The position numbers and the translations under genes were made by a program. A model generated the notes under the pieces. The model did not search any database and had not been told where the DNA came from. It worked only from the letters and a program-made list of their open reading frames with translations. Source: Pseudoips prasinana (taxonomy: Eukaryota > Arthropoda > Insecta > Lepidoptera > Nolidae). Taken from it: DNA of 64,000 nt. This document shows, piece after piece, positions 57,701 to 64,000 of the stretch (within the stretch, counting starts at the first letter, position 1; each line of letters starts with the position of its first letter). The stretch covers positions 19,238,001 to 19,302,000 of the forward strand of contig OX621260.1 in NCBI GenBank assembly GCA_951640165.1, given 5' to 3'.

Positions 57701-60688
57701 CGCACACACGCTATTGTATTCTATTATCTCGAAGCATCTACATTCAGGCGTTGCTCCTATTTATATGAGACACCCAATCCAACATAAGGTGAGAACCGTG
57801 CCGATGGATGAATGGCAGAGGGTGTTAAAAAATGTCATGTCGCTAGCGTCAACCTCAGGGCACCAGGCACACCCTGTTGTATAAGTGCCTTACCCTTCTA
57901 CAGGACCTCTGGGGGGGTGGACCGTTTATTTGTCCTTTACTCGTGGGAATATTATGGAGAAAAAACAACAACAAACCAAAACACAAAAAAGAAGGATATT
58001 GGAGAAAAGAAGACAACTGTCAATGAAAAGAACATCAAAACTCTCAAGCGAAGAATTAGAAGAGAGAAAGAAGAAAAGAAAGCTTTATATGCAAAGTTAT
58101 AGAGCCAAACAGTCAGAGAAAGCCAGAGAAGCTCGTTTGAAGCAAGTGCGTCAGCATACAGCTGAAATTCGAGCCACAGAGGCAGAACACGTCAGAGAAG
58201 TTCGTTTGCAGAAACTGCGTCAACATGCAGCTGAAATTCGAACCTCAGAGCCAGAACACGTTAGAGAAGTTCGTTTGCAGCAACTGCGTCAACATGCAGC
58301 TGAAATTCGAACCACAGAGCCAGAAGAGAAGCTCGTTTGCAGCAAGTGCGTCAACGAAACGCCGACTCCAGAAGACTAAGTAGATCCAGCGTAACAGGCT
58401 TTATGCAGGCAATTAACACGTTCTGTGATATGATATGTGAAGTTTGCACTAAACGGTGCTATCATTATCAGACTTCTAGATGGATTGTAGATTCTGAAAC
58501 AACATCATATTTACCCAATGTATTGAAACAAAAAGATTACTTGATCGTGTGCAATCGTTGCAAGACTCAAATGAGTTCAAAGAAAAATAGCGCTCCATCC
58601 AAATCTTATTGGAATAATCTGGATCCAGGCCCTATTCCAGAAGTGATTGCGACGTTATCACAAGCCGAACAAAGGCTGATTTCGCGCATTATACCATTTG
58701 TTAAAATTGTTAAATTAAGCGGTATATTTGGGCAATATAGTTTTAGAGGTCAAGCGGTATTGTTCGCTCAAGATGTTTTCGAAGTTACCGAAAATCTTCC
58801 GAAGATGTTACCAAGGGCAACGAACAATGCTGGAATAGTTGTCATTACTGAACGTCTCGAAAATATTAATGTAACACGACAATTTTCAGTATCTAGGCAA
58901 AAAGTATATGATGCTTTGTATTGGTTAGTCGCTAACAATCCACTTTACAAAGACGTCACTGTCGACCAGAACGTGATATTTAATGAAGAGGATATTTTAA
59001 GAGTAGAAGAAGTACCAGTAGAACTTGCTGTAGAGACCAACGAAGAACCTACTGGAGACGCCAGCGCTTACATGGAAATCACCGATTCCTCGAGAATTGT
59101 CCGTGCATCATGGCATCGATGTGATATTCACATCAGGATTTGCAGGTGTACAATGTTGTGCGATGGCATTAGCAAACATTTTAAGAGCCTGTATTCTTCC
59201 ACCACGTTATTGGTCAACAAACACCCTCAATTTAAATATGATAACGGGCGATCAAATCTATAGCAACATAAACAGCGAGAAATTTAATGGCTTATCCTAT
59301 AGAAGATGATCAATACCTATTGGTGCGAAATTTTTTCTATTTTTTAGTTGGATTTTCTATAAAAGCGTGTTTTTTTATTTTTTTTAAACTATTATTTATT
59401 ATATGTTACTAGCTGTGCCCCGCGGTTTTACCTGCGTTAAACTTTATAAGTTATAGCCTATGTGTTAATCCAGGGTGTCAGCTAACTCCATAATAATAAT
59501 AGCCTTTATTCAGACAGTATTTCATTTACATATCTTAATATATACTTTATATATTAGTCTTAACTCAATCCTTAACTATTTAGCATCGATAACCCCATCT
59601 GTATGCCATTTAATGACAAAGGCCTCCTCCAACCTTTTCCATCCCTCTCTGTTTTTGGCAGTTCTTGTCCATAAACCTCCTGCTATGGCTATAATATCAT
59701 CCGCATTCAATATTACCCCCGTTAAACTTTATAAATTATAGCCTATGTGTTAATCCAAGATGTGAGCTCACTGCATACCAAATTTTATTAAACTGCAGTC
59801 GTTTAGATGTAAAGGAGTAACAAACATACACACTCACACAGTCACAAATTTTCGCCTTAATAATATTAGTGTGATTATTTTATAAAACTTACGACATGAA
59901 TTTAACAACAGCTTCACATAATCCAACTTGCATTTTCTGAGCATCTGCACTTGTTTGACTGGGGTGATAGAACAGTATCCTTTGGAGCTCCTAAAATTAG
60001 ACAAATTGTTCAGAAAACTATCCTCTATATTTTGTTGTGAATTTAAAATGTTTTATGGTGTCAAAGGAGTTCTAGGAAATCATCTGTAAAACCATTGCCT
60101 GAAAATATACATAAAAGTTGGCGTAATGAATGTAAAGTCTTTAAGTTTTGATATTTTGAAGTATTAATAATAATAAAATATGTAAATTATATTTATTTAA
60201 TTACAATATATAATACAATATAATATCCTGGGACATTATTTAAACTTAGCCCTCTGATCCCAAACTAAGCAGAGCTTGTACTATGGAAACCAGATAGGTA
60301 ACTGAAATACTACTTTTTATTTTGTAAATACAGTCTTATATGGATAAATTAAACCCATACTCAGGACAAACAGACATGTTCATGCACACTAATATCTGTC
60401 CTGGGTGGGAATACGACATAATGAAGGGGTAGGCGAGCGGATGGTTATGGGCGTTCATTATCACCTTATTATTGTGAATGAAAGAATTCAGTGTGTATAG
60501 GTGTCAATTTACAGTATTATTTTACCTCCCACAAGCCTGAGATAAACATTTTACGATATAATTCAGTGATAAAACAAAAGCAAAATAAGGATTCTTGTAA
60601 TTATTTTAATACTTACATCACCTTCTCGTGGGCCGAAACTAGAGTTGAATATAAAGAAGGAATTAATTTTAGTTTGCACGTCAATCAT
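37614..60688 (-). CDS. CCZ1: CCZ1, Rab7 exchange-factor subunit (11 exons)
   Basis: Coding exons in transcript order: 60688-60617, 59990-59893, 52159-52069, 50768-50706, 49507-49382, 48505-48333, 47442-47168, 45983-45799, 44051-43966, 40190-40063, 37672-37614. All have GT/AG ends and all phases agree, giving 451 codons (human CCZ1: 482). Recognised blocks: INSFFIFNSSFGPREGD at the start, RILFYHPS, VGLCEAVVKF, YWMVLVVR, the SFIYNEQLIW region, RHGRFIHPPDG, LVVYRTMSATICFTVD, DAFIGPQLSAIAS, KFVYFNRLNLA, EYWITGKSSNEREFYVIIQE and a final KGIFFYPM. With MON1, CCZ1 activates Rab7 for endosome maturation and autophagosome-lysosome fusion. Introns total about 21.7 kb and are filled with transposon copies. 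The last stop faces that of RFT1. Confidence 0.92.
37750..38265 (-). mobile_element. RTE LINE 3' end in CCZ1 intron 10
   Basis: Coding on the - strand: MKYGTETWSLTMGLIRRLKV, SLRDRIRNVEIRRRTKVTDI, AKLKWQWAGHIARRADGRW, RPPTRWTDDLARVAG. Ends in (ATG)n. Open over about 140 codons. Same strand as CCZ1. Confidence 0.88.
38475..38656. repeat. Short palindromic element
   Basis: Outer arms tgacgttgtacgagaaaacc and complement, inner arms tctcatgcacaatgttaaaa/caaacatttg and complement, about 30-nt centre. MITE-like. No clear target duplication. Confidence 0.65.
38690..39000 (+). pseudogene. CR1-like LINE ORF C-terminus
   Basis: Open to the stop at 38998-39000: RRQRGSLIETYKIL, LRGHPLKLWENSSKKKPKKH, FLPNSVVKAWNKLPKRVV. 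The same tail follows the RT fragment at 52380-53453. Severely 5'-truncated. Confidence 0.7.
39335..39605. repeat. Repeat with cgcactagggaaattgatcc block
   Basis: Related block at 61435-61475. The right end (ggtaccaccgggtccaatgc) is shared with repeat G (1238, 42770). Confidence 0.4.
40246..40690 (-). repeat. SINE-B copy 2 with inserted retroposon
   Basis: Same family as 4587-5673. A roughly 190-bp segment (about 40341-40533), ending in an A/T-rich tail on the - strand, is flanked by ttatata on both sides and so is a later insertion. Confidence 0.65.
40857..41012 (-). mobile_element. Poly(A) retroposon family F, copy 2
   Basis: Inverted copy of 32417-32585: starts at the complement of attcgttgcgggatcc and ends at a T-run on the + strand. 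Confidence 0.75.
41560..42434 (+). pseudogene. Jockey-like LINE RT, 5'-truncated
   Basis: Open frame to the stop at 42432-42434. Thumb/connection motifs: EWFSANNLLLNAGKTKCIRF, FLGLTLDSKLQWGPQIEKLA, YFHSIMSYGILLWG, VLQKRAVRAIYGL, CIRFYNKLP. The YADD catalytic block is missing, so the protein is inactive. On the strand opposite to CCZ1, in its intron 9. The preceding 41500-41560 carries a fragment of an RTE tail (ctgctgcacaaaggcctccc). Confidence 0.8.
42655..43125 (-). repeat. Interspersed repeat G, longest copy
   Basis: Covers both the GC-richer head (ccggtggtagcattaaagcg, 42785) and the AT-rich tail (aagtctacgtgaataaaaac, ending at a T-run near 43120). It links the separate parts seen at 893-1375. 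Confidence 0.65.
43137..43310 (-). repeat. RTE-tailed SINE body
   Basis: cgcttggccgacgggttggcgatcgcagta and the gatatggggtggcgatattc block match 30580-30720. The tail is missing. Confidence 0.55.
43340..43722 (-). repeat. Two adjacent repeat C fragments
   Basis: 43340-43505 and 43600-43722 each contain aaagtttgtgagtat and ttactctttya. The second ends in gaaaccgcggggcgcagctt, the family's GC-rich head. Confidence 0.5.
43766..43940 (+). repeat. RTE-tailed SINE, diverged
   Basis: gtgtggcgtctaagggatac at the left and a gggggaaggcctaagtccagcagtg tail ending in gatgatgtgatg. Related to 49770-49985. Confidence 0.45.
44100..44296 (-). repeat. SINE-A copy, headless
   Basis: tatcctgggacattattcac to acatgttcatgcacataaat; the tRNA-like head is lost. 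Directly beside CCZ1 exon 9. Confidence 0.65.
44325..44660 (+). mobile_element. RTE LINE fragment
   Basis: + strand decayed coding matching the RTE C-terminus (ccaaactgaagtggcagagg; gggaagacgcagcgtgggca). Stops and shifts are present. Confidence 0.65.
44785..45000. mobile_element. Tail-to-tail RTE fragments
   Basis: 44785-44908 is a + strand RTE 3' end (tgtgcgggtcgcgggaagccg ... (atg)n). It abuts a - strand RTE 3' end (about 44910-45000, tatatcagccgaaaaacgtc). The junction lies in the (ATG)n/(CAT)n tails. Confidence 0.6.
45088..45300 (+). repeat. RTE-tailed SINE
   Basis: + copy of 30484-30745: aatatcatcaccccatctca, cgatcgccaagcgtggcgat, ending gtccaactgtggacgtac. Confidence 0.6.
45561..45766 (-). 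other. GC-rich open segment in CCZ1 intron 8, unassigned
   Basis: On the - strand an open frame of about 66 codons (VFFRELSKRLVDATFDQRAG ... ILGTMLKGNDAGIFF, stop at 45561-45563) begins after an AG about 40 nt past the CCZ1 exon 8 donor, in phase with it. It is clearly GC-richer than the flanks. It does not match CCZ1, and the true next exon is at 43966-44051. It could be a foreign or retroposed gene fragment, or an alternative terminal exon. I do not recognise the protein. Confidence 0.4.
46225..46530 (-). repeat. Repeat C2 copy 2
   Basis: Inverted match to 2708-2960: tggggcgtgatatacagtcgatatcgaa, ggcaca-type GC-rich head at 46505-46520. Confidence 0.55.
46685..46800 (-). repeat. SINE-E fragment
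   Basis: gggccgacggctttatgtgc and gaggcacagggggtgatacc match 50960-51020. Confidence 0.5.
46800..47112 (-). repeat. SINE-A with fold-back duplication
   Basis: A - strand SINE-A (46800-47020) is followed at once by an inverted piece of the same SINE (47047-47112, + strand). An 11-bp hairpin joins them: gaaaagcaagc/attt/gcttgcttttc (47021-47046). Confidence 0.7.
47800..47868 (-). repeat. SINE-A tail fragment
   Basis: (aat)n then cacacggccatctgatccca...gtactatggaaaccag. Confidence 0.55.
48555..48890. repeat. Two SINEs, head to head with opposite strands
   Basis: 48555-48668: + strand tRNA-headed SINE (ttggtctagtggttgaaaca; B-box ggttcaatccc). 48672-48890: - strand SINE-A, near complete, with B-box ggttcgattcc on the - strand. 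Confidence 0.6.
49012..49258 (-). repeat. SINE-A, near complete
   Basis: tatcttaggacattattcac to the tRNA-like head ending near 49258 (B-box ggttcgattctc on the - strand). In CCZ1 intron 5. Confidence 0.7.
49520..49985 (-). repeat. RTE-tailed SINE interrupted by 5S-like SINE
   Basis: Left part (gtccactgctggacataggc) and right part (gtaggcctcccctaaagatt ... cacgggatggtatgggatgt) form one element. It contains a near-perfect 29-bp inverted duplication at 49885-49946 with a 4-nt loop. Confidence 0.65.
49564..49761 (+). mobile_element. 5S rRNA-like SINE, copy 3
   Basis: Shares ggcacgttaagctgtcggtc, ggcaacagtcgttaagccat and an (agtaa)-type tail with 20405-20650. The 5S-like head is partly deleted. 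Flanked by the 8-bp duplication taggcctc (49556-49563, 49762-49769), which defines both ends. Confidence 0.7.
50885..51170 (-). repeat. tRNA-headed SINE, family E
   Basis: On the - strand: ttggtaaatcggtagaatgt (A-box region), B-box gggttcaaatcc, and a GC-rich body with gtatcggcccgaagtctgca. Confidence 0.6.
51410..52052 (+). mobile_element. Jockey-like LINE 3' end beside CCZ1 exon 3
   Basis: C-terminal coding to the stop at 51667-51669: YLRERFEYLVPREKICRSTT, SFTVQAVRLWNALPHSIRA. A 3' UTR with a (TA)n tract follows, ending caataaagaataaagaaagaaag. The end lies about 17 nt from the CCZ1 exon 3 splice donor, on the opposite strand. Confidence 0.75.
51694..51760. repeat. (TA)n microsatellite
   Basis: About 66 nt of alternating TA within the LINE 3' UTR. 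Confidence 0.9.
52380..53453 (+). pseudogene. CR1-like LINE RT, degenerate
   Basis: VVYLDYEKAFDRVP (about 52412), decayed middle, FADDTKFYANPCLQSHDIQE (52679), the connection region DLKWETHISGVSKKK, YIRPLLEYAYVIWDP, KVQRRATKMA, then out of frame LRGHSLKL and FLPNRVVNEWNKLPE to 53453. Several stops and shifts. In CCZ1 intron 2, opposite strand. Confidence 0.8.
53487..53725 (+). repeat. 5S rRNA-like SINE, copy 4
   Basis: gattgccgagattaagcaagtaggctcatggtcagtccatagatgggtga head, shared body, tail (gttaa)n. Complete length about 235 bp. Confidence 0.65.
53970..54155 (-). repeat. tRNA-headed SINE related to SINE-A
   Basis: On the - strand: tgatggtctagtgattaggg head, B-box-like tttgattccc, and body gacaaatatttgtgtgatga. 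Confidence 0.55.
54620..54938. repeat. Tandem duplication, about 158 bp x 2
   Basis: Units about 54620-54777 and 54778-54938, differing at only a handful of positions. Each has ataaccgtgattta, gcggcat and a shared end ctgccgtcgaaaaggtcacc. Confidence 0.9.
55152..57397 (+). mobile_element. Non-autonomous Helitron with internal repeat array
   Basis: Starts TCTATATAAATAAAAAGAC and ends gcggacgaagtcgcgggcac cagCTAG. It is bordered by A (55151) and T (57398) with no target duplication, as expected for Helitrons. Internal array at about 55240-56470: about eight diverged 125-140-bp units (one expanded), each with ttcaggatttttgg, cacccc.aagg, ataggggatg.aagtttgtatgaa and gcatgaaaat.ggtattt. The 5' region has (ctga)n. 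No coding. Confidence 0.75.
57953..59309 (+). pseudogene. Helitron-associated protein, decayed
   Basis: Frame 1 from ATG 57953 encodes a basic segment (KRRQLSMKRTSKLS) and about four 23-residue repeats built around VR.VRLQ.LRQHAAEIRT. A 7-nt loss near 58330 shifts the frame. Frame 2 carries a cysteine-rich unit (CDMICEVCTKRCYHY, VCNRCKTQM) and LIPFVKI/FRGQAVLFAQDV-type sequence typical of the DUF6570 region of insect Helitron polyproteins. Near 59100 it shifts again to SGFAGVQCCAMALANILRA, the OTU/cysteine-peptidase-like pre-helicase segment. Rep and helicase are absent. In CCZ1 intron 2, opposite strand. Confidence 0.65.
59408..59880 (+). repeat. Repeat C copy split by a LINE-like tail
   Basis: Left ctagctgtgccccgcggttt ... 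right ccttaataatattagtgtg. Between (about 59490-59715) lies an unrelated piece with atgacaaaggcctcctccaa. gttaaactttata.attatagccta occurs on both sides, so two copies are possible. Confidence 0.5.
60219..60413 (-). repeat. SINE-A, headless
   Basis: tatcctgggacattatttaa to aatatctgtcctgggtggga. In CCZ1 intron 1. Confidence 0.65.
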
Positions 60689-60862
60689 TTTAATAATTAA
60701 TTATACATTAACGAAACAAATAAATCTCCAATTTTCAGTAAATATATACAAGTTACTGTCACTGTCAAAATTATTTTGTTTGCCCTCTTTGGGCAGGCTA
60801 AGATCTGTGACCATACCGCCTCGTCTTCAGTTGTACTATTTATATTTCAAAGTCAGTCAGTC

Positions 60863-61090
60863 ATGTCCGTCACGTCCGCCACAGTCAAGTCATAGTCCTA
60901 TCCCAGTAAAGCAGTGGAGACTTTACTAGAGGCTTCTATGGAGTTTTGGTTACAACACGGAAAATCACAGTTCCCGGCAATATTGCTCTTTCCTCCACTT
61001 GGGTACGTTGTCGAACATGTTATGTCTAAAAATCCACCATATTTCCACATAAAACTCGAATTTGCACCAGTTTTTGAAAATAAAACATAG
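60863..61090 (+). other. Coding-like stretch divergent from CCZ1, unassigned
   Basis: From 60896 an open frame of 64 codons ends at TAG 61088-61090. It includes AVETLLEASMEFWLQHGKSQ, FPAILLFPPLGYVVEHV (possible membrane segment) and YFHIKLEFAPVFENK. An ATG at 60863 is in frame but separated by a TAG at 60893. The first internal ATG is at 60938. It could be the last exon of a + gene, a small ORF, or a pseudogene. The CCZ1 start is 175 nt away on the other strand. Confidence 0.35.
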
Positions 61091-61570
61091 CCTCGATGCG
61101 TCTTTTTCCGCGTTGGCGCCAAAACTCTCAGTGGTGTCAAATCGTCAACCAACTGACAATATATTGAGAATGTAAAATATTTGGTTTCAGCGTGTTGTTG
61201 TTTAGAATTGTTGGGTAAGTTCGGTCAGAAAGAATAATCGGCATTATATTATTTGAAATTTACACGGCCGCCAACGAGTCTAACGAGAGAAAAATCCACT
61301 ATATTAACTTTAATGTCACCGTGCGTGATCTAAGATTATAAACTATTTTTCACTTGACTTCTAAATCAACATATAAAACATTGACGACTAGATAGTCGTA
61401 TCACACAAGTTGTCCAGGATATATATTTTTAATGACAATACCCAAACTAGGAAATTCAATTCCCTCATTGTGGGAGACTTAACAAATATGCACTTCTCTA
61501 AAGGAAAACCCTCAAGATTTTGTTCGAGAAACGTGTCATTTCTTTCATGTAAATTTTTCATGTGGCAGTA

Positions 61571-61603
61571 GGCCTTCGAGCATTTTGTCTAAATGCTCGA
61601 AGG
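61571..61603. repeat. Short hairpin
   Basis: ccttcgagcattt and its complement around a 5-6-nt loop. The block ccttcgagcattta recurs at 63363 in a LINE tail, so this may be another inverted duplication. Confidence 0.6.
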
Positions 61604-61724
61604 TAGAACGTCAATGCTTTTATTTAACACTAGCTGACCCGACGAACGTAGTTCCGCCTAACAGTAGTTTCTTTAATTATTTTTGTTTTTTTTTTATTAT
61701 GATACATACTGAATTTCATTTTAT

Positions 61725-63080
61725 ATTTCATCATATCAGCTGAAAGAAGTCCACTGCTGGACAAAGGCCTTCCCCAAGGATCTCCACAATAGCCGGTACT
61801 GTGCTGCCCGCATCCAGCGGCTTCCTGCGACCCGCCCAAGATCGTCGGTCCACCGTGTATAGGCCTGCCCACGCTGCGTCTTCCGGTTCGTGGTCGCCAC
61901 TCGAGAACCTTTCTGCCCCATCGGCCGTCAGTTCTACGAGCTATGTGCCCTGCCCACTGCCACTTCAGTTTGGCAATTCTTTGGGCTATGTCGGCTACTT
62001 TGGTGCGCCTCCGGATCTTAGCATTTCTGATTCGATCTCGCAGGGAAACTCCAAGCATAGTCCTTTCCATTGCTCTTTGGGTGACCTTGAGCCACCTGAT
62101 AAGGCCCATAGTGAGCGACCACGTCTCTGTTCCGTAAGTCATCACTGGCAACACACACTGGTCGAAGACTTTCGACTTGAGACACTGCGGTATTTGGAAC
62201 GAGGAGATATAACGTAGCTACCCGAACGCTGCCCAGCCGAGTTGGATTCTACGATTGACCTCCCTTTCGAAGTTGGACCTACCTAGTTGGATGGTTTGTC
62301 CTAGGTAAATATGGTTCTCTACAAGTTCGAGTGCAGTGTCTCCAACCTTAACTAGAGTGGGTGCAACATGGATCTTCGACATGATTTTTGTCTTATCCAT
62401 GTTTATTTTCAGACCCACTTAGTGAGAGACTCTACTGAGGCCATCGAGCATTGTACCGAAGTCGTAAAGGGTCTTAGCCATGACTACTATATCGTCGGCA
62501 AATCTAAGGTGGGTAATGTACTCGCCATTGACATTGATGCCAAAGCCTTCCCTGCCAGCGGTGAACAGTTTCGGAGATATGACGTCTCCCTGTCTCACGC
62601 CTCGCTGCAATTGAATAGGTTTCGAGTTTTGGTCCTGAAGTCGGACTGACATGGTGGCATTTTCGTACAAATACTTTAACACCTGGACGTACCGATAGTC
62701 AATTTGGCACCTTTAAAGAGACCTCAGCACGGCCCATGTTTTGATAGAATCACAGGCTTTCTCATAGTCCACAGATGCTAAGCATAATGGCTGGTTATAC
62801 TCCTCGGTCTTCTGTATAACTTGCCGCAGCGTATGTATGTGGTCTATGGCTTGTTCGGGAGGCTGGAAGTCGTCAAACCTTCGTCCGAGACGATTCGTAA
62901 TGACTCTCGAAAACAACTTGTAAACATTGCTCAGCAGTGAGATAGGTCTGTAATTCTTCAATGGGGTTTTATCGTCCTTTTTGTAGAAAAGCACCACCAC
63001 ACTCCTGTGCCATGCTTTTGACGTTTGACCTTCGAGTATGACGGAGTTGAATAACTTCTGAATGGCCCGCACTATCGGGT
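61725..63080 (-). pseudogene. RTE LINE, RT domain and 3' end
   Basis: Longest RTE copy in the window, read right to left. RT N-part: VVLFYKKDDKTPLKNYRPIS, SVDYEKACDS. Then GVRQGDVISPKLFTA, LRFADDIVVMAKT (catalytic FADD), a thumb region (GLKINMDKTKIM), and C-terminal TETWSLTMG, RDRIRNAKIRRRTKV, QWAGHIARRTDGRW. At least three frame changes. 5'-truncated at about 63080. Upstream of CCZ1, same strand. Confidence 0.88.
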
Positions 63081-63359
63081 GCCTTCAGAAGAGTATTTTA
63101 TTTGTACTAAAAAGCTGGTAAAGTTTAAAGAGCCGAATTTTCACAGTATTTTTGCTTTCCTGTAAAATTGAGAAATTTTAGATACGTTTATCTGACTCTT
63201 ACACCGCGATATATATATATATTATATTCATATACATTTAGTAAAAAACGGTTATTTCAATACACTCCAATTTTATTTATATGCATAGATGTATAGACTA
63301 GAACTCAAAACCACAGAATATAAAAACGGTGAACTATGCCAAATCAAATGGCATAGTAC

Positions 63360-63515
63360 ACCCCTTCGAGCATTTAGACTAATCTAGACTTTGTTGTCTG
63401 GCAGAAATCGCAGAAGCGATAAGACCGCCCTTTGTACTTAGTTTATGTATGTTTATTTAAATTTTAAGTTATGGTGTACAATAAAGAGTATTTTACTTTA
63501 ACTTTTTACTTACTT
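63360..63515 (+). repeat. Jockey-type LINE 3' end
   Basis: gcagaagcgataagaccgcc ... gtgtacaataaagagtattt, a common 3' UTR form in Lepidoptera with aataaa near the end. Confidence 0.55.
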
Positions 63516-63727
63516 TACTCAAAACGTACACCCTTAAAAAAATCAAATCATAGATTCACTTGTGTTTCAAGCATCAAACATATTTTTCGTTGTCATGGCA
63601 ATGTCAAGTTGTTTATTGTCATGAATTAGATTTGGAAGTAGCTGTACATACGATTTTATAGAAAACTTACGTGAAATACATTTTATAATTTGTAGTTTAG
63701 ATTAAATTAAATCTACTTACTTACATA

Positions 63728-63784
63728 ATGTCTATCCGTAATCCAAGACTACCTCTTTTACCAGGATATGGAAGTAATCCTTTG
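63728..63784 (+). CDS. First coding exon, possible EFHC/RIB72-family gene
   Basis: ATG 63728 gives 19 codons, MSIRNPRLPLLPGYGSNPL, ending at a good donor ttg|gtaaga in phase 0. LPLLPG near the N-terminus is characteristic of EFHC1/EFHC2 (DM10-domain ciliary microtubule inner proteins). The next exon lies beyond the window or is not seen. The call rests on one short motif. Confidence 0.35.
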
Positions 63785-64000
63785 GTAAGAAACTTTTGTT
63801 GAATCTTATATCGAAACCCCTGAATCGTGACGGGGGTTTTCATAATTAAATAGGTACCTTTTCCAACGACGCCAACAAGCTATAAGTGTTAGAAAACTGA
63901 AGTTTAATGTATATTTACTTTCCGAAAGTTCAATTGACAATGCTGGCGATCGTCTTTTACACTGTAAAACTATCTCTCTTTCTAATATACCTCGAATGAA

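Noticed and set aside
1..64000. CRISPR array or bacterial operon
   Set aside because: No regularly spaced direct repeats with unique spacers. All coding is eukaryotic or transposon-derived.

Overview
The window looks like nuclear DNA of a moth or butterfly. It is AT-rich, has intron-bearing insect genes, and is packed with repeats. The repeats include RTE-type LINE tails ending in (ATG)n, tRNA-headed SINEs, Helitron-type ends and R1/Jockey/CR1-like LINE fragments. There is no bacterial, viral or organellar gene set. The species cannot be named from the sequence.

Only about five host loci can be supported. LAMTOR4 (35254-35662, two exons, Ragulator subunit) and RFT1 (35680-37356, intronless) lie on the + strand with only 17 nt between the first stop and the second start. 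CCZ1 (Mon1-Ccz1 Rab7 exchange factor) lies convergently on the - strand as 11 exons spread over 37614-60688. It encodes 451 codons in phase from end to end, and its stop is 257 nt from that of RFT1. LAMTOR4 and CCZ1 both work at the late endosome/lysosome. A short + strand exon at 63728-63784 looks like the start of a gene of the EFHC/RIB72 type (weak call). An unassigned coding-looking stretch at 60896-61090 sits head-to-head with CCZ1.

Layout: 1-12.7 kb is a repeat field (fold-back elements, SINEs, LINE fragments with RNase H domains). 12.77-17.80 kb is a nearly intact Ty1/copia retrotransposon with apparently identical LTRs. 17.8-26.5 kb holds LINE fragments, a 5S-rRNA-like SINE and gene-poor DNA. 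26.59-35.00 kb is a Ty3/gypsy element with apparently identical 144-bp LTRs. A 4.5-kb Sola-like DNA transposon has split its integrase, and a poly(A) retroposon has split the Sola transposase. 35.25-60.69 kb is the LAMTOR4-RFT1 and CCZ1 gene block, with CCZ1 introns full of transposon copies, including a 2.2-kb Helitron with an internal repeat array. 60.9-64 kb holds an RTE LINE and the start of the next gene.

The most useful leads are the possible dicistronic LAMTOR4-RFT1 transcript, a SINE family whose head resembles 5S rRNA, the three-level transposon nest about 260 bp upstream of LAMTOR4, and a recurring signature of short-loop inverted duplications that break several elements. Main gene-free stretches where I see nothing I can name are 1-299, 1376-1670, 3986-4317, 11421-12210, 19470-20400, 20650-21490, 22315-22880, 25600-26590, 33188-34000, 45301-45560, 47113-47167, 47869-48330, 50041-50700, 54156-54620, 57398-57950 and 61091-61570.
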